This document shows, piece by piece, positions 52,694-60,645 of a stretch of 64,000 nucleotides of DNA. Position numbers and translations under genes: made by a program. A model generated the notes under the pieces. It ran no database searches, was not told where the DNA came from, and worked only from the letters and a program-made list of their open reading frames with translations. This DNA is from Deferribacteraceae bacterium UBA6799 (lineage in GTDB: Bacteria > Chrysiogenota > Deferribacteres > Deferribacterales > Geovibrionaceae). Where the stretch lies: the NCBI GenBank assembly GCA_002452335.1, contig DKFJ01000005.1, positions 62,001-126,000 on the forward strand, given 5' to 3'. Numbering within the stretch: position 1 is the first letter of the stretch; each line of letters starts with the position of its first letter.

Positions 52694-53591
52694 CTGTAAC
52701 GACTCCCGCTATCTGAGCGTTCTTTCCGTTTTCGGTCTTTTTTATCATTTCCAGAGCCTTTCCGGCGTCTTTTTCTCTAACAATTATAACAGCTAAACCC
52801 TCGTTGGCAACCGCCAATGGGTCGAACCCCAGCATATCGCACATATAGCGCACGTTGTCCTCCAGAGGGATATTCTCCTCATCCATCAGAAATCCGTGTC
52901 CGCTCATGGCGGATATCTCGTTCAGCACGGCGGCTATCCCGCCTCTGGTAGCGTCTCTGGCGAATGACACGTCATAAGGACGCACAGCGTCGAATATGTC
53001 GTTCAGCGGGGCGCAGTCGGACATGATCTCGCCTTCGAACCCCAGCCCGCCCCGGGCGAGCATAACACTCATTCCGTGTCTGGCGGTGTCCGATGTCACT
53101 ATCACTCTGTCGCCTGTATGTATATTGCCGTATTCGGTATAATTCTTTTCAGCCCTGCCAATGCCGCTGGTGTTTATTATCAGCCCGTCCAGAGCGCCGT
53201 GCTCCACAACCTTCGTGTCGCCGCAGACTATCCTTACGCCAGCTTTCTCACAGGTCAGCGCCATGCTCTTGATCACTCTTTTCAGATCATCCATCAGATA
53301 TCCGTCCGGTATCACCAGACCGAAAGACAGATACAGAGGCACAGCCCCTGAAACCAGAAGGTCGTTGACAGTGCCGCAGACGGCTATCTTGCCTATATCC
53401 CCTCCCGGAAAAAACTCAGGACGAACCACGAAACTGTCTGTGGTGAAAGCGGACAGGGAACCTGTCTCGATGATAGCGGCGTCCGCCGCCTTTTTCAGAA
53501 GCTGTCCTCCCAGACCGGAAAATATCACATCGGAAATAAAGGACTGCGTGGATGCTCCGCCTCCGCCCACAGCCATAGATATTCTTTCCAT
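52605..53591 (-). CDS. hypE: Hydrogenase maturation protein HypE
   Basis: Carbamoyl dehydratase of 328 residues that makes the cyanide ligands of NiFe-hydrogenase. GGGGASTQSF is the glycine-rich start, VCGTVNDLLVSGA and CGDTKVVEHG follow, ARDATRGGIAAVLNE is the ATP site, and the C-terminal PRIC gives the acceptor Cys. ATG 53591 has GAGGGG 4 nt upstream and sits 25 nt below a TATAAT box; the longer ORF from 53675 would start upstream of that promoter. No other hyp gene is nearby. Confidence 0.94.
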   Translation of the reverse strand: MERISMAVGGGGASTQSFISDVIFSGLGGQLLKKAADAAIIETGSLSAFTTDSFVVRPEFFPGGDIGKIAVCGTVNDLLVSGAVPLYLSFGLVIPDGYLMDDLKRVIKSMALTCEKAGVRIVCGDTKVVEHGALDGLIINTSGIGRAEKNYTEYGNIHTGDRVIVTSDTARHGMSVMLARGGLGFEGEIMSDCAPLNDIFDAVRPYDVSFARDATRGGIAAVLNEISAMSGHGFLMDEENIPLEDNVRYMCDMLGFDPLAVANEGLAVIIVREKDAGKALEMIKKTENGKNAQIAGVVTDEKKVLLRTAIGGKRFIEMPQGELLPRIC

Positions 53592-53621
53592 GAAACCCCT
53601 CGGAATGAATGTTTTGACGAT

Positions 53622-53627
53622 ATTATA
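53622..53627 (-). promoter_or_regulatory. Candidate -10 element for hypE
   Basis: Minus strand TATAAT (53627-53622), exact consensus, giving a start near 53615 and about a 25-nt leader to ATG 53591. The -35 region is poor (best TGTTCA, 16 nt away), so an activator may be needed. Confidence 0.5.
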
Positions 53628-53713
53628 CCCGCTTGAATTTATTTGAACAGTATTAATTACTTTTAAAACATCCATTCTATTTTCAGTTAAATTTTCTATT
53701 TAAAATATTTTGC

Positions 53714-53742
53714 TTGCAATCTTATTCTTTTTTATCTAATTT
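53714..53742 (+). promoter_or_regulatory. Candidate promoter and long leader for sulP
   Basis: TTGCAA (53714-53719), 17-nt spacer, TAATTT (53737-53742). The leader to ATG 53901 is about 150 nt and includes a 5-bp hairpin TATGG-loop-CCATA. I see no known riboswitch pattern. The rest of 53592-53900 holds the divergent hypE promoter and nothing else. Confidence 0.45.
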
Positions 53743-53900
53743 ACCCACGTCAATAAAGCATTACAGATAAAGTTTACCGTTTTGGTACCTATCTCTGAGG
53801 CAAGCTGACTTTAGCCCTTTTTTAACATATGGTATAAAGCCATAGCCCCACGATTTCTACCTAGACGATGAAGTTGTCAGAAATATGGAGGAAACATCTG

Positions 53901-55559
53901 ATGAATTCTCGTTTAATCCCGCAGTTATATTCTACTTTTAAAGAAGGATATACCGCAAAAAATTTAACAAAGGACGCCATGTCGGGAGTGATAGTCGGCA
54001 TAGTGGCTCTGCCGCTCGCCATCGCATTCGCCATCGCGTCAGGAGTGAAGCCCGAACAGGGGCTCTATACGGCAATCGTAGCCGGATTTCTCATCAGCGT
54101 TCTATCAGGAAGCAAATTCCAGATAGGCGGCCCCACCGGGGCATTCATAGTAGTCGTTTATGAAGTGGTGGCGAAATACGGATACGAGGGACTGGCCACC
54201 GCCACGCTAATGGCGGGCGTGATACTGGTTCTGATGGGAGCGGTCAAGCTGGGCGGGGTCATCCGCTTCATCCCCTACCCCATGACGATAGGATTCACAT
54301 CCGGCATAGCCCTCATCATCGGCACAACACAGATCAAAGATCTCTTTGGTCTGGACGCTCACCCTGCTTCAGCCGGGTTCATAGACAGACTCTCGGCATA
54401 CATCTCCTCAGCTTCCACCTACAACATCTATTCCATAGGCATAGCGGCGCTGTCGCTGGCTGTTATCCTGATAATGCCCCGGTTCACCAAAAAAATTCCG
54501 GGATCCATCATCGCCATAATAGCCGCCACAGTATTAACTTCGGTTTTCAGCCTGCCCGTGCCTACTATAGAGACACAGTTCGGAGACGTTCCATCGTCTC
54601 TGCCCGTGCCGAGCCTGCCTGATCTCACACTTATCACACAGGTATTTCCGGCGGCGCTCACCATAGCGCTTCTGGCGGCGATAGAATCGCTTCTGTCCGC
54701 CGTGGTGGCGGACGGCATGACATCCACGCGCCACAGATCAAACATGGAGCTGATAGGTCAGGGCGTGGCGAACATCTTCTCCCCCATATTCGGCGGCATA
54801 CCCGCCACAGGAGCCATCGCCAGAACAGCCACCAACATAAAGAACGGAGGCACATCCCCCATCTCCGGCATGGTGCATGCCGTAACGCTGCTTCTGATTC
54901 TGCTCTTCTTCGGCAGATGGGCAAAACTGATACCCATGCCTTCACTGGCGGCGGTGCTGGTTGTCGTGGCATATCACATGAGCGAGTGGAAACATTTTCT
55001 GAAACTGTTCAGATCGCCTAAAGCGGACATAATGGTCATGCTGGTCACATTTCTGCTGACCGTTTTCATAGACCTCACAGTCGCCATAGAGACAGGGATC
55101 GTGCTGTCCGCCCTGCTCTTCATGAACCGCATGGCGAACGTCACCAGCATCAAGAGCATCACGTCCGAAATCAACGAGGAGTTCGAACAGCAGGATGTGC
55201 TCTCTAAAGACAGAATCCCCGCCGGAGTGGAGATCTTTGAGATATTCGGATCCTTCTTCTTCGGTGCTGCCAATCAGTTCAAAGATACTATAAAGATAGT
55301 AAAACAGCCGCCCAAGGTCATTATCCTGCGTATGCGCACTGTGCCGTTCATAGACGCCACCGCCATGGTGGCTCTGGAAGAGGTGCTGATGAAAACCAGA
55401 AAAGAGGGTATCAGGCTGGTACTCTCCGGAGTCTCTCCGGCGCTGATGCCGACACTGGAAAAATCAGGCTTCGCTGAAAAGGTGGGCATGGAGAACATCT
55501 GCCCCCACATAGACTGCGCCCTGAAAAGAGCTGAAAAACATCTGGAATCGATGAAATAA
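53901..55559 (+). CDS. SulP family anion transporter with STAS domain
   Basis: Membrane protein of 552 residues. GIVALPLAIAFAIASGVKPE is the SulP signature, followed by about 12 helices and, from about 440, a STAS domain (VEIFEIFGSFFFGAANQFKD, then MRTVPFIDATAMVALEE). Substrates in the family include sulfate, bicarbonate, and C4-dicarboxylates. Sulfate uptake would serve the sulfotransferase, which is inference. ATG 53901 has GGAGG 9 nt upstream; ATG 53868 has none. Confidence 0.92.
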   Translation: MNSRLIPQLYSTFKEGYTAKNLTKDAMSGVIVGIVALPLAIAFAIASGVKPEQGLYTAIVAGFLISVLSGSKFQIGGPTGAFIVVVYEVVAKYGYEGLATATLMAGVILVLMGAVKLGGVIRFIPYPMTIGFTSGIALIIGTTQIKDLFGLDAHPASAGFIDRLSAYISSASTYNIYSIGIAALSLAVILIMPRFTKKIPGSIIAIIAATVLTSVFSLPVPTIETQFGDVPSSLPVPSLPDLTLITQVFPAALTIALLAAIESLLSAVVADGMTSTRHRSNMELIGQGVANIFSPIFGGIPATGAIARTATNIKNGGTSPISGMVHAVTLLLILLFFGRWAKLIPMPSLAAVLVVVAYHMSEWKHFLKLFRSPKADIMVMLVTFLLTVFIDLTVAIETGIVLSALLFMNRMANVTSIKSITSEINEEFEQQDVLSKDRIPAGVEIFEIFGSFFFGAANQFKDTIKIVKQPPKVIILRMRTVPFIDATAMVALEEVLMKTRKEGIRLVLSGVSPALMPTLEKSGFAEKVGMENICPHIDCALKRAEKHLESMK

Positions 55560-55563
55560 AAAC

Positions 55564-55583
55564 AGGCGGGCAAATGCCCGCCT
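55564..55583. terminator. Bidirectional terminator between sulP and the AhpD-like gene
   Basis: AGGCGGGC, loop AAAT, GCCCGCCT (8-bp stem), followed on the plus strand by TTATTTTTTAT and on the minus strand by GTTTTTATTT. It lies 4 bp after sulP stop and 7 bp from the convergent stop. Confidence 0.85.
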
Positions 55584-55589
55584 TATTTT

Positions 55590-55931
55590 TTATACCAATC
55601 CTTTTTCCTGAAGCAGTCTGAACACCTTGCTGCTTTCGGCAACAGCCATGGTGCCGCCCAGCGACACCGCCACATAACATGCCTCCATCACCTGCTCCGC
55701 CGTTGCGCCGAGAGCCAGAGCCCTCAGAGTCTGGGACAGGATGCACCCTTCGCACCCATGAACCAGAGCGCCTGTGAGCGCCATCAGTCTTTTGGTAACC
55801 TCAGGCAGAGCGCCGTCGCTGTACGCCGTTGTCATCATATTGAGCATAGCGTCCTTCATACCCTCTTTCTGATCCAGCAGCTCCAGAACCCGCTTGTAGT
55901 TGCTCTCTCTTTTGTCCATCAGTTCACCCAT
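55590..55931 (-). CDS. Carboxymuconolactone decarboxylase/AhpD-like protein
   Basis: Protein of 113 residues with the CMD core HGCEGCILSQTLRALALGAT, a CxxC pair with following His missing in some AhpD forms but with Cys-Glu-Gly-Cys intact, and EQVMEACYVAVSLGGTM. CMD proteins with CxxC are usually thiol-based peroxide or disulfide reductases. GGAGG sits 7 nt upstream of ATG 55931. It is divergent to a LysR gene, which may control it. Confidence 0.85.
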   Translation of the reverse strand: MGELMDKRESNYKRVLELLDQKEGMKDAMLNMMTTAYSDGALPEVTKRLMALTGALVHGCEGCILSQTLRALALGATAEQVMEACYVAVSLGGTMAVAESSKVFRLLQEKGLV

Positions 55932-55947
55932 ACCGTCACCTCCGTTG

Positions 55948-55975
55948 TTGACTTTTATAATTTATAGCCTATTAT
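55948..55975 (+). promoter_or_regulatory. Candidate promoter for the LysR operon
   Basis: TTGACT (55948-55953), 16-nt spacer, TATTAT (55970-55975); leader about 48 nt. The 98-bp divergent region 55932-56029 would be the natural LysR operator, but I see no clear T-N11-A palindrome. Confidence 0.5.
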
Positions 55976-56029
55976 GAATCCATCAGTCTAACGAATTAAT
56001 TTGATGTAATCGATAAAGGAAATTGATGA

Positions 56030-56902
56030 GTGGAACTATCTATTGATCTTCTGAAAACTTTTGTGACCATATCCCGCCTGAACAGCTTCACCAAGGCTGC
56101 GGCAGCGATGAACATAACCCAATCCGCCGTGAGCATGCAGATGAAGAGGCTGGAGGAGCAGACAGGGCGTCTGTTCGTCAAGCAGGGCAGGGGTTTCATA
56201 ATCAGCCCGCTGGGGGAAAAACTGCTGGAGCACGCTGTGCGGATCATCAGAGCCCATGATGACGCTCTGTCTGTTTTGTCCAATCCGGCTGTTCACGACC
56301 ACATCCGCATAGGATCGCCGGAGCTGTACGCCTCGGCCGTGTTCCCCAGAGCTCTCAAGAGTTTTTATACAAAATATCCTAACTCCAGAATAGATTTCAC
56401 AACCAACCGCCGGGAAAAACTGCTGAGAATGGTGGAATCCGGCGAGCTGGACATAGCCCTGTGCTCGGACATGCCTGACGAATACGAAAAAATCTTCAGC
56501 GAACCCGTGAAGTGGATACGGTCCGCGGACAGCAGTGTTCACGAGCTGCGTCCTCTGCCTCTGGCAGTTTATCCGGAGGGGTGCCATGTGCGCAGATGGT
56601 CCTGCGCCGCTCTGGAAAGATCGGGAACAGACTACCGCATATCGTTCGTGACCAGCAGCGTCTTCGGGCTGATGGCGGCGGTCAGGGCAGGCATTGCCGT
56701 GGCGCCTATGGGTATGACGAAATTCATGGATGAAAAGGATTCATTCAGGATCATAGACGAACTGCCGGAGATTCCGGACAACACCCTGTCCATAGTCACC
56801 GCCGAGGGTTTTCAGTCCCGGTCGGCGGACACTCTGGTGCAGTTCATAAGAGAAGAGCTGGGAATGCAGATGATGATGATAAAATCCGGGGGCAGAAAAT
56901 GA
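56030..56902 (+). CDS. LysR family transcriptional regulator
   Basis: Regulator of 290 residues. The N-terminal helix-turn-helix is SFTKAAAAMNITQSAVSMQM, followed by KRLEEQTGRLFVKQGRGF; residues 90-290 are the periplasmic-binding-like effector domain, ligand unknown. The start is GTG 56030 with AGGA 9 nt upstream. It likely controls the thioesterase/nitroreductase operon it heads (overlapping by 4 bp) or the divergent AhpD-like gene. Confidence 0.9.
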   Translation: MELSIDLLKTFVTISRLNSFTKAAAAMNITQSAVSMQMKRLEEQTGRLFVKQGRGFIISPLGEKLLEHAVRIIRAHDDALSVLSNPAVHDHIRIGSPELYASAVFPRALKSFYTKYPNSRIDFTTNRREKLLRMVESGELDIALCSDMPDEYEKIFSEPVKWIRSADSSVHELRPLPLAVYPEGCHVRRWSCAALERSGTDYRISFVTSSVFGLMAAVRAGIAVAPMGMTKFMDEKDSFRIIDELPEIPDNTLSIVTAEGFQSRSADTLVQFIREELGMQMMMIKSGGRK

Positions 56903-57303
56903 CAGAATACGCTTACAGACTGGACTTCAAGGTCAGAGATTACGAATGCGATCTTGAAGGCATAGTGAACAACGCCGTCTATATGAACTATCTGGAACAT
57001 ACCCGCCACGAATATTTTCATACTATCGGGGTGGATTTTTCAGAGCTTGCGAAGAACGGTGTCAACCTTATTGTTATCAGAGCGGAGATGGACTACAAAT
57101 CTTCTCTCAGAAGCGGCGACAGCTTCTGGGTGGGGCTCAGGACGGAGAGAGAGTCTCGTCTGAAATTCGTCTTCGTACAGGATATATACCGTGCCGGCGA
57201 TGACAGGCCCGTCATGAAGGCGAGAATAACCGGAACAGCGGTAAACGAAAAGGGCAGACCCTTCATCCCGGATGAAGTGGAAAGAGCCTTCGGACTGAAA
57301 TAA
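56899..57303 (+). CDS. 4-hydroxybenzoyl-CoA/acyl-CoA thioesterase family protein
   Basis: Hot-dog fold protein of 134 residues. VRDYECDLEGIVNNAVYMNYLEH splits at CDLEGIVNN, the Asp-Gly-x-V-x-N active loop, with AEMDYKSSLRSGD following. It hydrolyses acyl-CoA thioesters in the cytoplasm. ATG overlaps the LysR stop (ATGA). Confidence 0.88.
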   Translation: MTEYAYRLDFKVRDYECDLEGIVNNAVYMNYLEHTRHEYFHTIGVDFSELAKNGVNLIVIRAEMDYKSSLRSGDSFWVGLRTERESRLKFVFVQDIYRAGDDRPVMKARITGTAVNEKGRPFIPDEVERAFGLK

Positions 57304-57322
57304 TTTATTTAAGAGGTTTTCT

Positions 57323-58144
57323 ATGATCGATTTTAAAGTGGACCAGCAGAAATGCACATCCTGCGGAGCCTGCGTCAGCGACTGTCCGGCGATGATCATC
57401 GAGATGGACGGCAGACTGCCTGTTGTCAGAGAAGAGAACGAGCCTAAATGCTATAAATGCCAGCACTGCATGACAGTATGCCCCACCGCCGCTGTCTCCA
57501 TACTGGGTTTTGCGCCCGAAAACAGCGTTCCGGACGCACTGAAGGCGAGCTATGAGCAGTTCGACGCTCTGGCGCGCAACAGAAGAACAGTAAGAAAATT
57601 TAAAAAAGGCAACGTGGCAAAAGACAAAGTAGATAAAATAATAAAAGCCGCCGCCAACGCCCCCACCGGAAAGAACGCCAGACAGGTCATGCTGACCCTG
57701 CTGGATGACGAAAAGCAGATGGACGCATTCAAAGAGCTGCTCATAAGCAAAATAGAAAAGGCTGACGCCGAAGGCAAACTGACAGGTCCCCTGGCGGCTT
57801 TCGCCACCAGAGCCAAACTGTTCAGAGCCGGCAAGGACTTTATATTCAGAAACGCTCCCCACATGATACTCGCCACCTGCCCGAAATCAGCGCCGACCCC
57901 CGCCGCCGACCCTTTCATCGCTCTGTCATACGCCGAGCTGGCGGCATATACCCTGAACGTGGGCGTGATATGGGGCGGATTTGTGATGTATCTTTTCGAT
58001 CTCTTTCCTGAGACCGCTCAGGAGCTTGGAGTTCCGGAGGACCATATGGTCGCCTATGTGCTTCTGTTCGGCGAGAGCGGTGTTAAATATTTCAGGGGAG
58101 CCCAGAGAGACGAGATAGCGCTTAACAGACCTGTGCTGAGCTGA
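57323..58144 (+). CDS. Nitroreductase with N-terminal 2[4Fe-4S] ferredoxin domain
   Basis: Protein of 273 residues. Residues 10-60 hold two cluster motifs, CTSCGACVSDCP and CYKCQHCMTVCP (eight Cys). From about 85 a nitroreductase-like FMN domain begins with RNRRTVRKFKKG and APTGKNARQ. Such fusions take electrons from reduced ferredoxin or NADH to reduce quinones or nitro groups. AGAGG is 6 nt before ATG 57323. Last gene of the LysR operon. Confidence 0.9.
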   Translation: MIDFKVDQQKCTSCGACVSDCPAMIIEMDGRLPVVREENEPKCYKCQHCMTVCPTAAVSILGFAPENSVPDALKASYEQFDALARNRRTVRKFKKGNVAKDKVDKIIKAAANAPTGKNARQVMLTLLDDEKQMDAFKELLISKIEKADAEGKLTGPLAAFATRAKLFRAGKDFIFRNAPHMILATCPKSAPTPAADPFIALSYAELAAYTLNVGVIWGGFVMYLFDLFPETAQELGVPEDHMVAYVLLFGESGVKYFRGAQRDEIALNRPVLS

Positions 58145-58186
58145 TTATGTATTTTTAACAGGAGAACCCTTTTATCTCAAATATAC

Positions 58187-58215
58187 TTGCGAACGTCCGA
58201 TTTCTCTGTTATTTT
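58187..58215 (+). promoter_or_regulatory. Candidate promoter for the RRM gene
   Basis: TTGCGA (58187-58192), 17-nt spacer, TATTTT (58210-58215). The leader to the first coding start (58339) is about 115 nt, long and structured. Confidence 0.5.
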
Positions 58216-58304
58216 TTGCTTAATAGCAGTGTATCCCGCTCACAGAGCAGGATAGGCTATAGCAGGGCAAGGTCGGCAGCGACATGTATATCTGGGACGC
58301 CTTC

Positions 58305-58348
58305 TTTTCGCCATAGGAGTTTTCAGATAGGAGCATTAATGGCGAAAA
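58305..58348 (+). promoter_or_regulatory. Leader hairpin hiding the start of a leader peptide
   Basis: TTTTCGCCAT (58305-58314) is a perfect 10-bp complement of ATGGCGAAAA (58339-58348), with a 24-nt loop that contains two AGGAG sites (58315-58319 and 58329-58333). The stem covers the leader ATG. This is the form of a translational switch, such as an RNA thermometer, or a site bound by the RRM protein itself. Confidence 0.6.
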
Positions 58349-58380
58349 AGCGAAAAATAGGACAAGTAAGAGGATCATGA
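58339..58380 (+). CDS. 13-residue leader peptide coupled to RRM gene
   Basis: ATG 58339 with AGGAG 5 nt upstream encodes MAKKRKIGQVRGS and ends at TGA 58378-58380, overlapping the RRM start (ATGA). The RRM gene's own AGAGG site is only 3 nt before its ATG, too close for good initiation, so RRM translation probably depends on ribosomes finishing the leader. The peptide is very basic. Confidence 0.6.
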   Translation: MAKKRKIGQVRGS

Positions 58381-58688
58381 ACATTTATGTTGGCAACCTT
58401 CCTTACAAAGCCACAGAAGAAGAACTGAAAGACATGTTCGGTTCTTTCGGCGATGTAAGCTCTGTGAGAATAATCACAGACCATGAGAGCGGACGATCAA
58501 AGGGTTTCGCTTTTGTAGAAATGGCAAATGATGAGCAGGCTAAAGCCGCCATCGAGGAACTTAACGGAGTTGAGTTCATCGGAAGACCAATCACAGTAAA
58601 CGAGGCAAGACCTAAACAGGAACGCCCCCGCACAGGCGGCGGCGGACGCTTCAACCGTGAAGGGCACGGCGGGAACAGCCGTTATTAA
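58377..58688 (+). CDS. RRM-type RNA-binding protein
   Basis: Protein of 103 residues with one RNA recognition motif: RNP2 IYVGNL, RNP1 KGFAFVEM, then a Gly/Arg tail (RPRTGGGGRFNREG). Bacterial single-RRM proteins (cyanobacterial Rbp type) are often cold-induced and bind mRNA. Its start overlaps the leader peptide. Confidence 0.93.
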   Translation: MNIYVGNLPYKATEEELKDMFGSFGDVSSVRIITDHESGRSKGFAFVEMANDEQAKAAIEELNGVEFIGRPITVNEARPKQERPRTGGGGRFNREGHGGNSRY

Positions 58689-58702
58689 CTGAAGAACAGA
58701 AC

Positions 58703-58728
58703 GCCGGAGCTGAATGCTCCGGCTTTTT
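58703..58728 (+). terminator. Rho-independent terminator after RRM gene
   Basis: GCCGGAGC, loop TGAAT, GCTCCGGC (8-bp stem) and TTTTTATTTT. The T run overlaps the stop region of the convergent kinase gene. Confidence 0.85.
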
Positions 58729-60583
58729 ATTTTATATCTATAGAGTCCACTGCTTTTATCAATTCTGACATTTCACGCCCGAAATCCTCATGGAGCATCA
58801 GCGCCACATCCGTATCACGAACAAAAAGCCATGACTCGATATCCGCTATCTGCCCGTAGAGACTGTCGCAGCCCAGGCTGCTGATCACGTTTTTTATCCT
58901 GTGGGCATATTTATAAGCAGCCGGCACATCGCTGATGATCAGCCCCCACAGCTCCTCGGCGCAGTTTCTGTGAGAAGAGGCGAAATCTTTCAGGGCGCTT
59001 AAGAACATAGAACTGCCGCCCCATATCCTGATACCCGCCTTCACATCGGCGAAAGCGTCCAGAGATGAAAAATCTATCTCCGCGTCATCATCACAGTCTA
59101 TTTTTCTGACGGTGAACCCCTGCTCTATAGGCACCAGCCTGTCCAGCTTCTCGAAAAGCAGAGAAAAATCCAGCGGTTTGGCGAATACGGAGTCCATCCC
59201 CGCCTCCAGACATTTCTGGCGTACGGAGGAGGTCAGACCGGAAGTCATGCCGATAATCGGCACATATTTTTTCTTACCGTGGCTTCTCATCTTTTCAGCC
59301 GCCCTGATACCGTCCATCACAGGCATATGCACGTCTATCAGCACAGCGTCGTAGCTGTGTTTGGCATACATCGCCGCCGCCTCTCTGCCGTCAGAGACAA
59401 CATCCACCCTGTGCCCCTTATGACCCAGACGGATAGCCGCCAGATCGGCGTTCTCCTGAACGTCCTCCGCCAGCAGTATATGAAACGCCCTGTCGAAAGA
59501 CCGGGCGCGGGATTCGCTCTCCTTTCCGCTGTAGCACATGCCTATGCATCCGCCTTCGCAGTTCTCCGCTCTCATCTCCGTTCTCAGCCGGATCAGGTTT
59601 CCGTCTGAAGAGCTCTCAGCCGTCAGCTCTGAGTTCATCAGATCAGCCAGCCTCTTGCACACGGTATAGTTCAGATGCTTCGACCTGCCGGAACCTGCCG
59701 CAGGCACAAAAAGCGTCTTCAGTTCGTGGCGTGTCATGGGCGCTCCGCTGTCCATCACGCAGATATTAACCAGCCCGCCCTCCATGAAAACCTTCACGGT
59801 GACGGTCTTCTCACGGCTCTTCACGCACGCCTCTTCCAGCAGACTGTGTATGACCCGCCTCATCCTTGCCTTGTCTCCTCTGAAACATCTGGACATGTCC
59901 GGGTCGTATATCAGCCTGACATCCGCCAGATTCTTTCTATCTGACTGGGAATAGAGATATACCGAGGACTCCAGCATCTCGTACAGGTTAAAAACCTCTT
60001 TATCCGAATCGGAAGTGAAGCCCAGAATATTTACATCAGAAAAATCATTCAGAAGCCTCAGCACAGTTCCGGCGGATTTTTTCGCCGTACCCAGATATCC
60101 CGCTATCACATCGTCTTCATCCAGCATGTCCAGCGACAGCTCCAGAAAACCGATGACGGAGCTCATAGGCATCCTCAGCTCGTTTGCCAGCCCTGATAAA
60201 AATTTTTGTCTGTCTGATTTTATTCTGTGCGGTTTTGATATGTCTGTGATGATCCCGTCTATGTATCTTTCGCCGTCATCACCTGTGTATATGATCCCTC
60301 TGTCTCTTACCCACAGAGGTTTTCTGCCGTTTCTGACTATACGGTATTCCAGATTGAAACTGCCGGAAGCGTTTCTGAGCACTTCGAAAACTTTGTTCTG
60401 GTTCATCCTGTGCACCATGGAACTCAGTTCGGTGTCAAGTGCCTCGTCATGGGCAACGCCTGTCAGACGCTCGAAAGAACCTGACACGAATAATAGTTTT
60501 CTGTCTTCCCCCTTCGCTCTGTAGGCGAAAGACTCACTGACAGCCAGAAGCCTGCTGTAAAAATCCTTGTCTATGTTATGCAT
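58727..60583 (-). CDS. Hybrid histidine-kinase-like protein with degenerate kinase core, REC and HPt
   Basis: Protein of 618 residues. About 1-120 is a PAS domain (RIVRNGRKPLWVRDRG). At 125-190 lies a HisKA-like helix pair, but its H-box reads LANELRMPMSSVIGF: Asn134 replaces the phospho-His. The ATPase region (about 220-335) has no N-box Asn (HSLLEEACVKS) and its G1 box is DSGAPM instead of DxGxG. The receiver (366-485) is intact (E373, D374, D417, T447, K469), as is a C-terminal HPt with His561 (AHRIKNVISSLG). A linker C342-x3-C346-x3-C350 is odd. The likely role is a phosphorelay hub fed by another kinase. Confidence 0.85.
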   Translation of the reverse strand: MHNIDKDFYSRLLAVSESFAYRAKGEDRKLLFVSGSFERLTGVAHDEALDTELSSMVHRMNQNKVFEVLRNASGSFNLEYRIVRNGRKPLWVRDRGIIYTGDDGERYIDGIITDISKPHRIKSDRQKFLSGLANELRMPMSSVIGFLELSLDMLDEDDVIAGYLGTAKKSAGTVLRLLNDFSDVNILGFTSDSDKEVFNLYEMLESSVYLYSQSDRKNLADVRLIYDPDMSRCFRGDKARMRRVIHSLLEEACVKSREKTVTVKVFMEGGLVNICVMDSGAPMTRHELKTLFVPAAGSGRSKHLNYTVCKRLADLMNSELTAESSSDGNLIRLRTEMRAENCEGGCIGMCYSGKESESRARSFDRAFHILLAEDVQENADLAAIRLGHKGHRVDVVSDGREAAAMYAKHSYDAVLIDVHMPVMDGIRAAEKMRSHGKKKYVPIIGMTSGLTSSVRQKCLEAGMDSVFAKPLDFSLLFEKLDRLVPIEQGFTVRKIDCDDDAEIDFSSLDAFADVKAGIRIWGGSSMFLSALKDFASSHRNCAEELWGLIISDVPAAYKYAHRIKNVISSLGCDSLYGQIADIESWLFVRDTDVALMLHEDFGREMSELIKAVDSIDIK

Positions 60584-60614
60584 AGTCCAACCCGCAATTA
60601 TTGAATATATAGCG

Positions 60615-60623
60615 ATTATAACA
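60615..60623 (-). promoter_or_regulatory. Extended -10 promoter for the hybrid kinase gene
   Basis: Minus strand TGTTATAAT (60623-60615), a TGnTATAAT extended -10 box, about 25 nt plus before ATG 60583; no -35 is needed for such promoters and none is seen. Confidence 0.45.
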
Positions 60624-60645
60624 CATAGATGCTGTTAGACCATAC

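Noticed and set aside
53592..53675. N-terminal extension of HypE to 53675
   Set aside because: It lies across and upstream of the TATAAT box, has no ribosome site, and HypE family proteins begin near MERISMAV.
58261..58300. GGGCAA and GGGACGC strings before the RRM gene resembling a c-di-GMP-I (GEMM) riboswitch
   Set aside because: The second half (tetraloop receptor and the GGTAGGTAGCGGGG-like block) is missing and the spacing does not fit.
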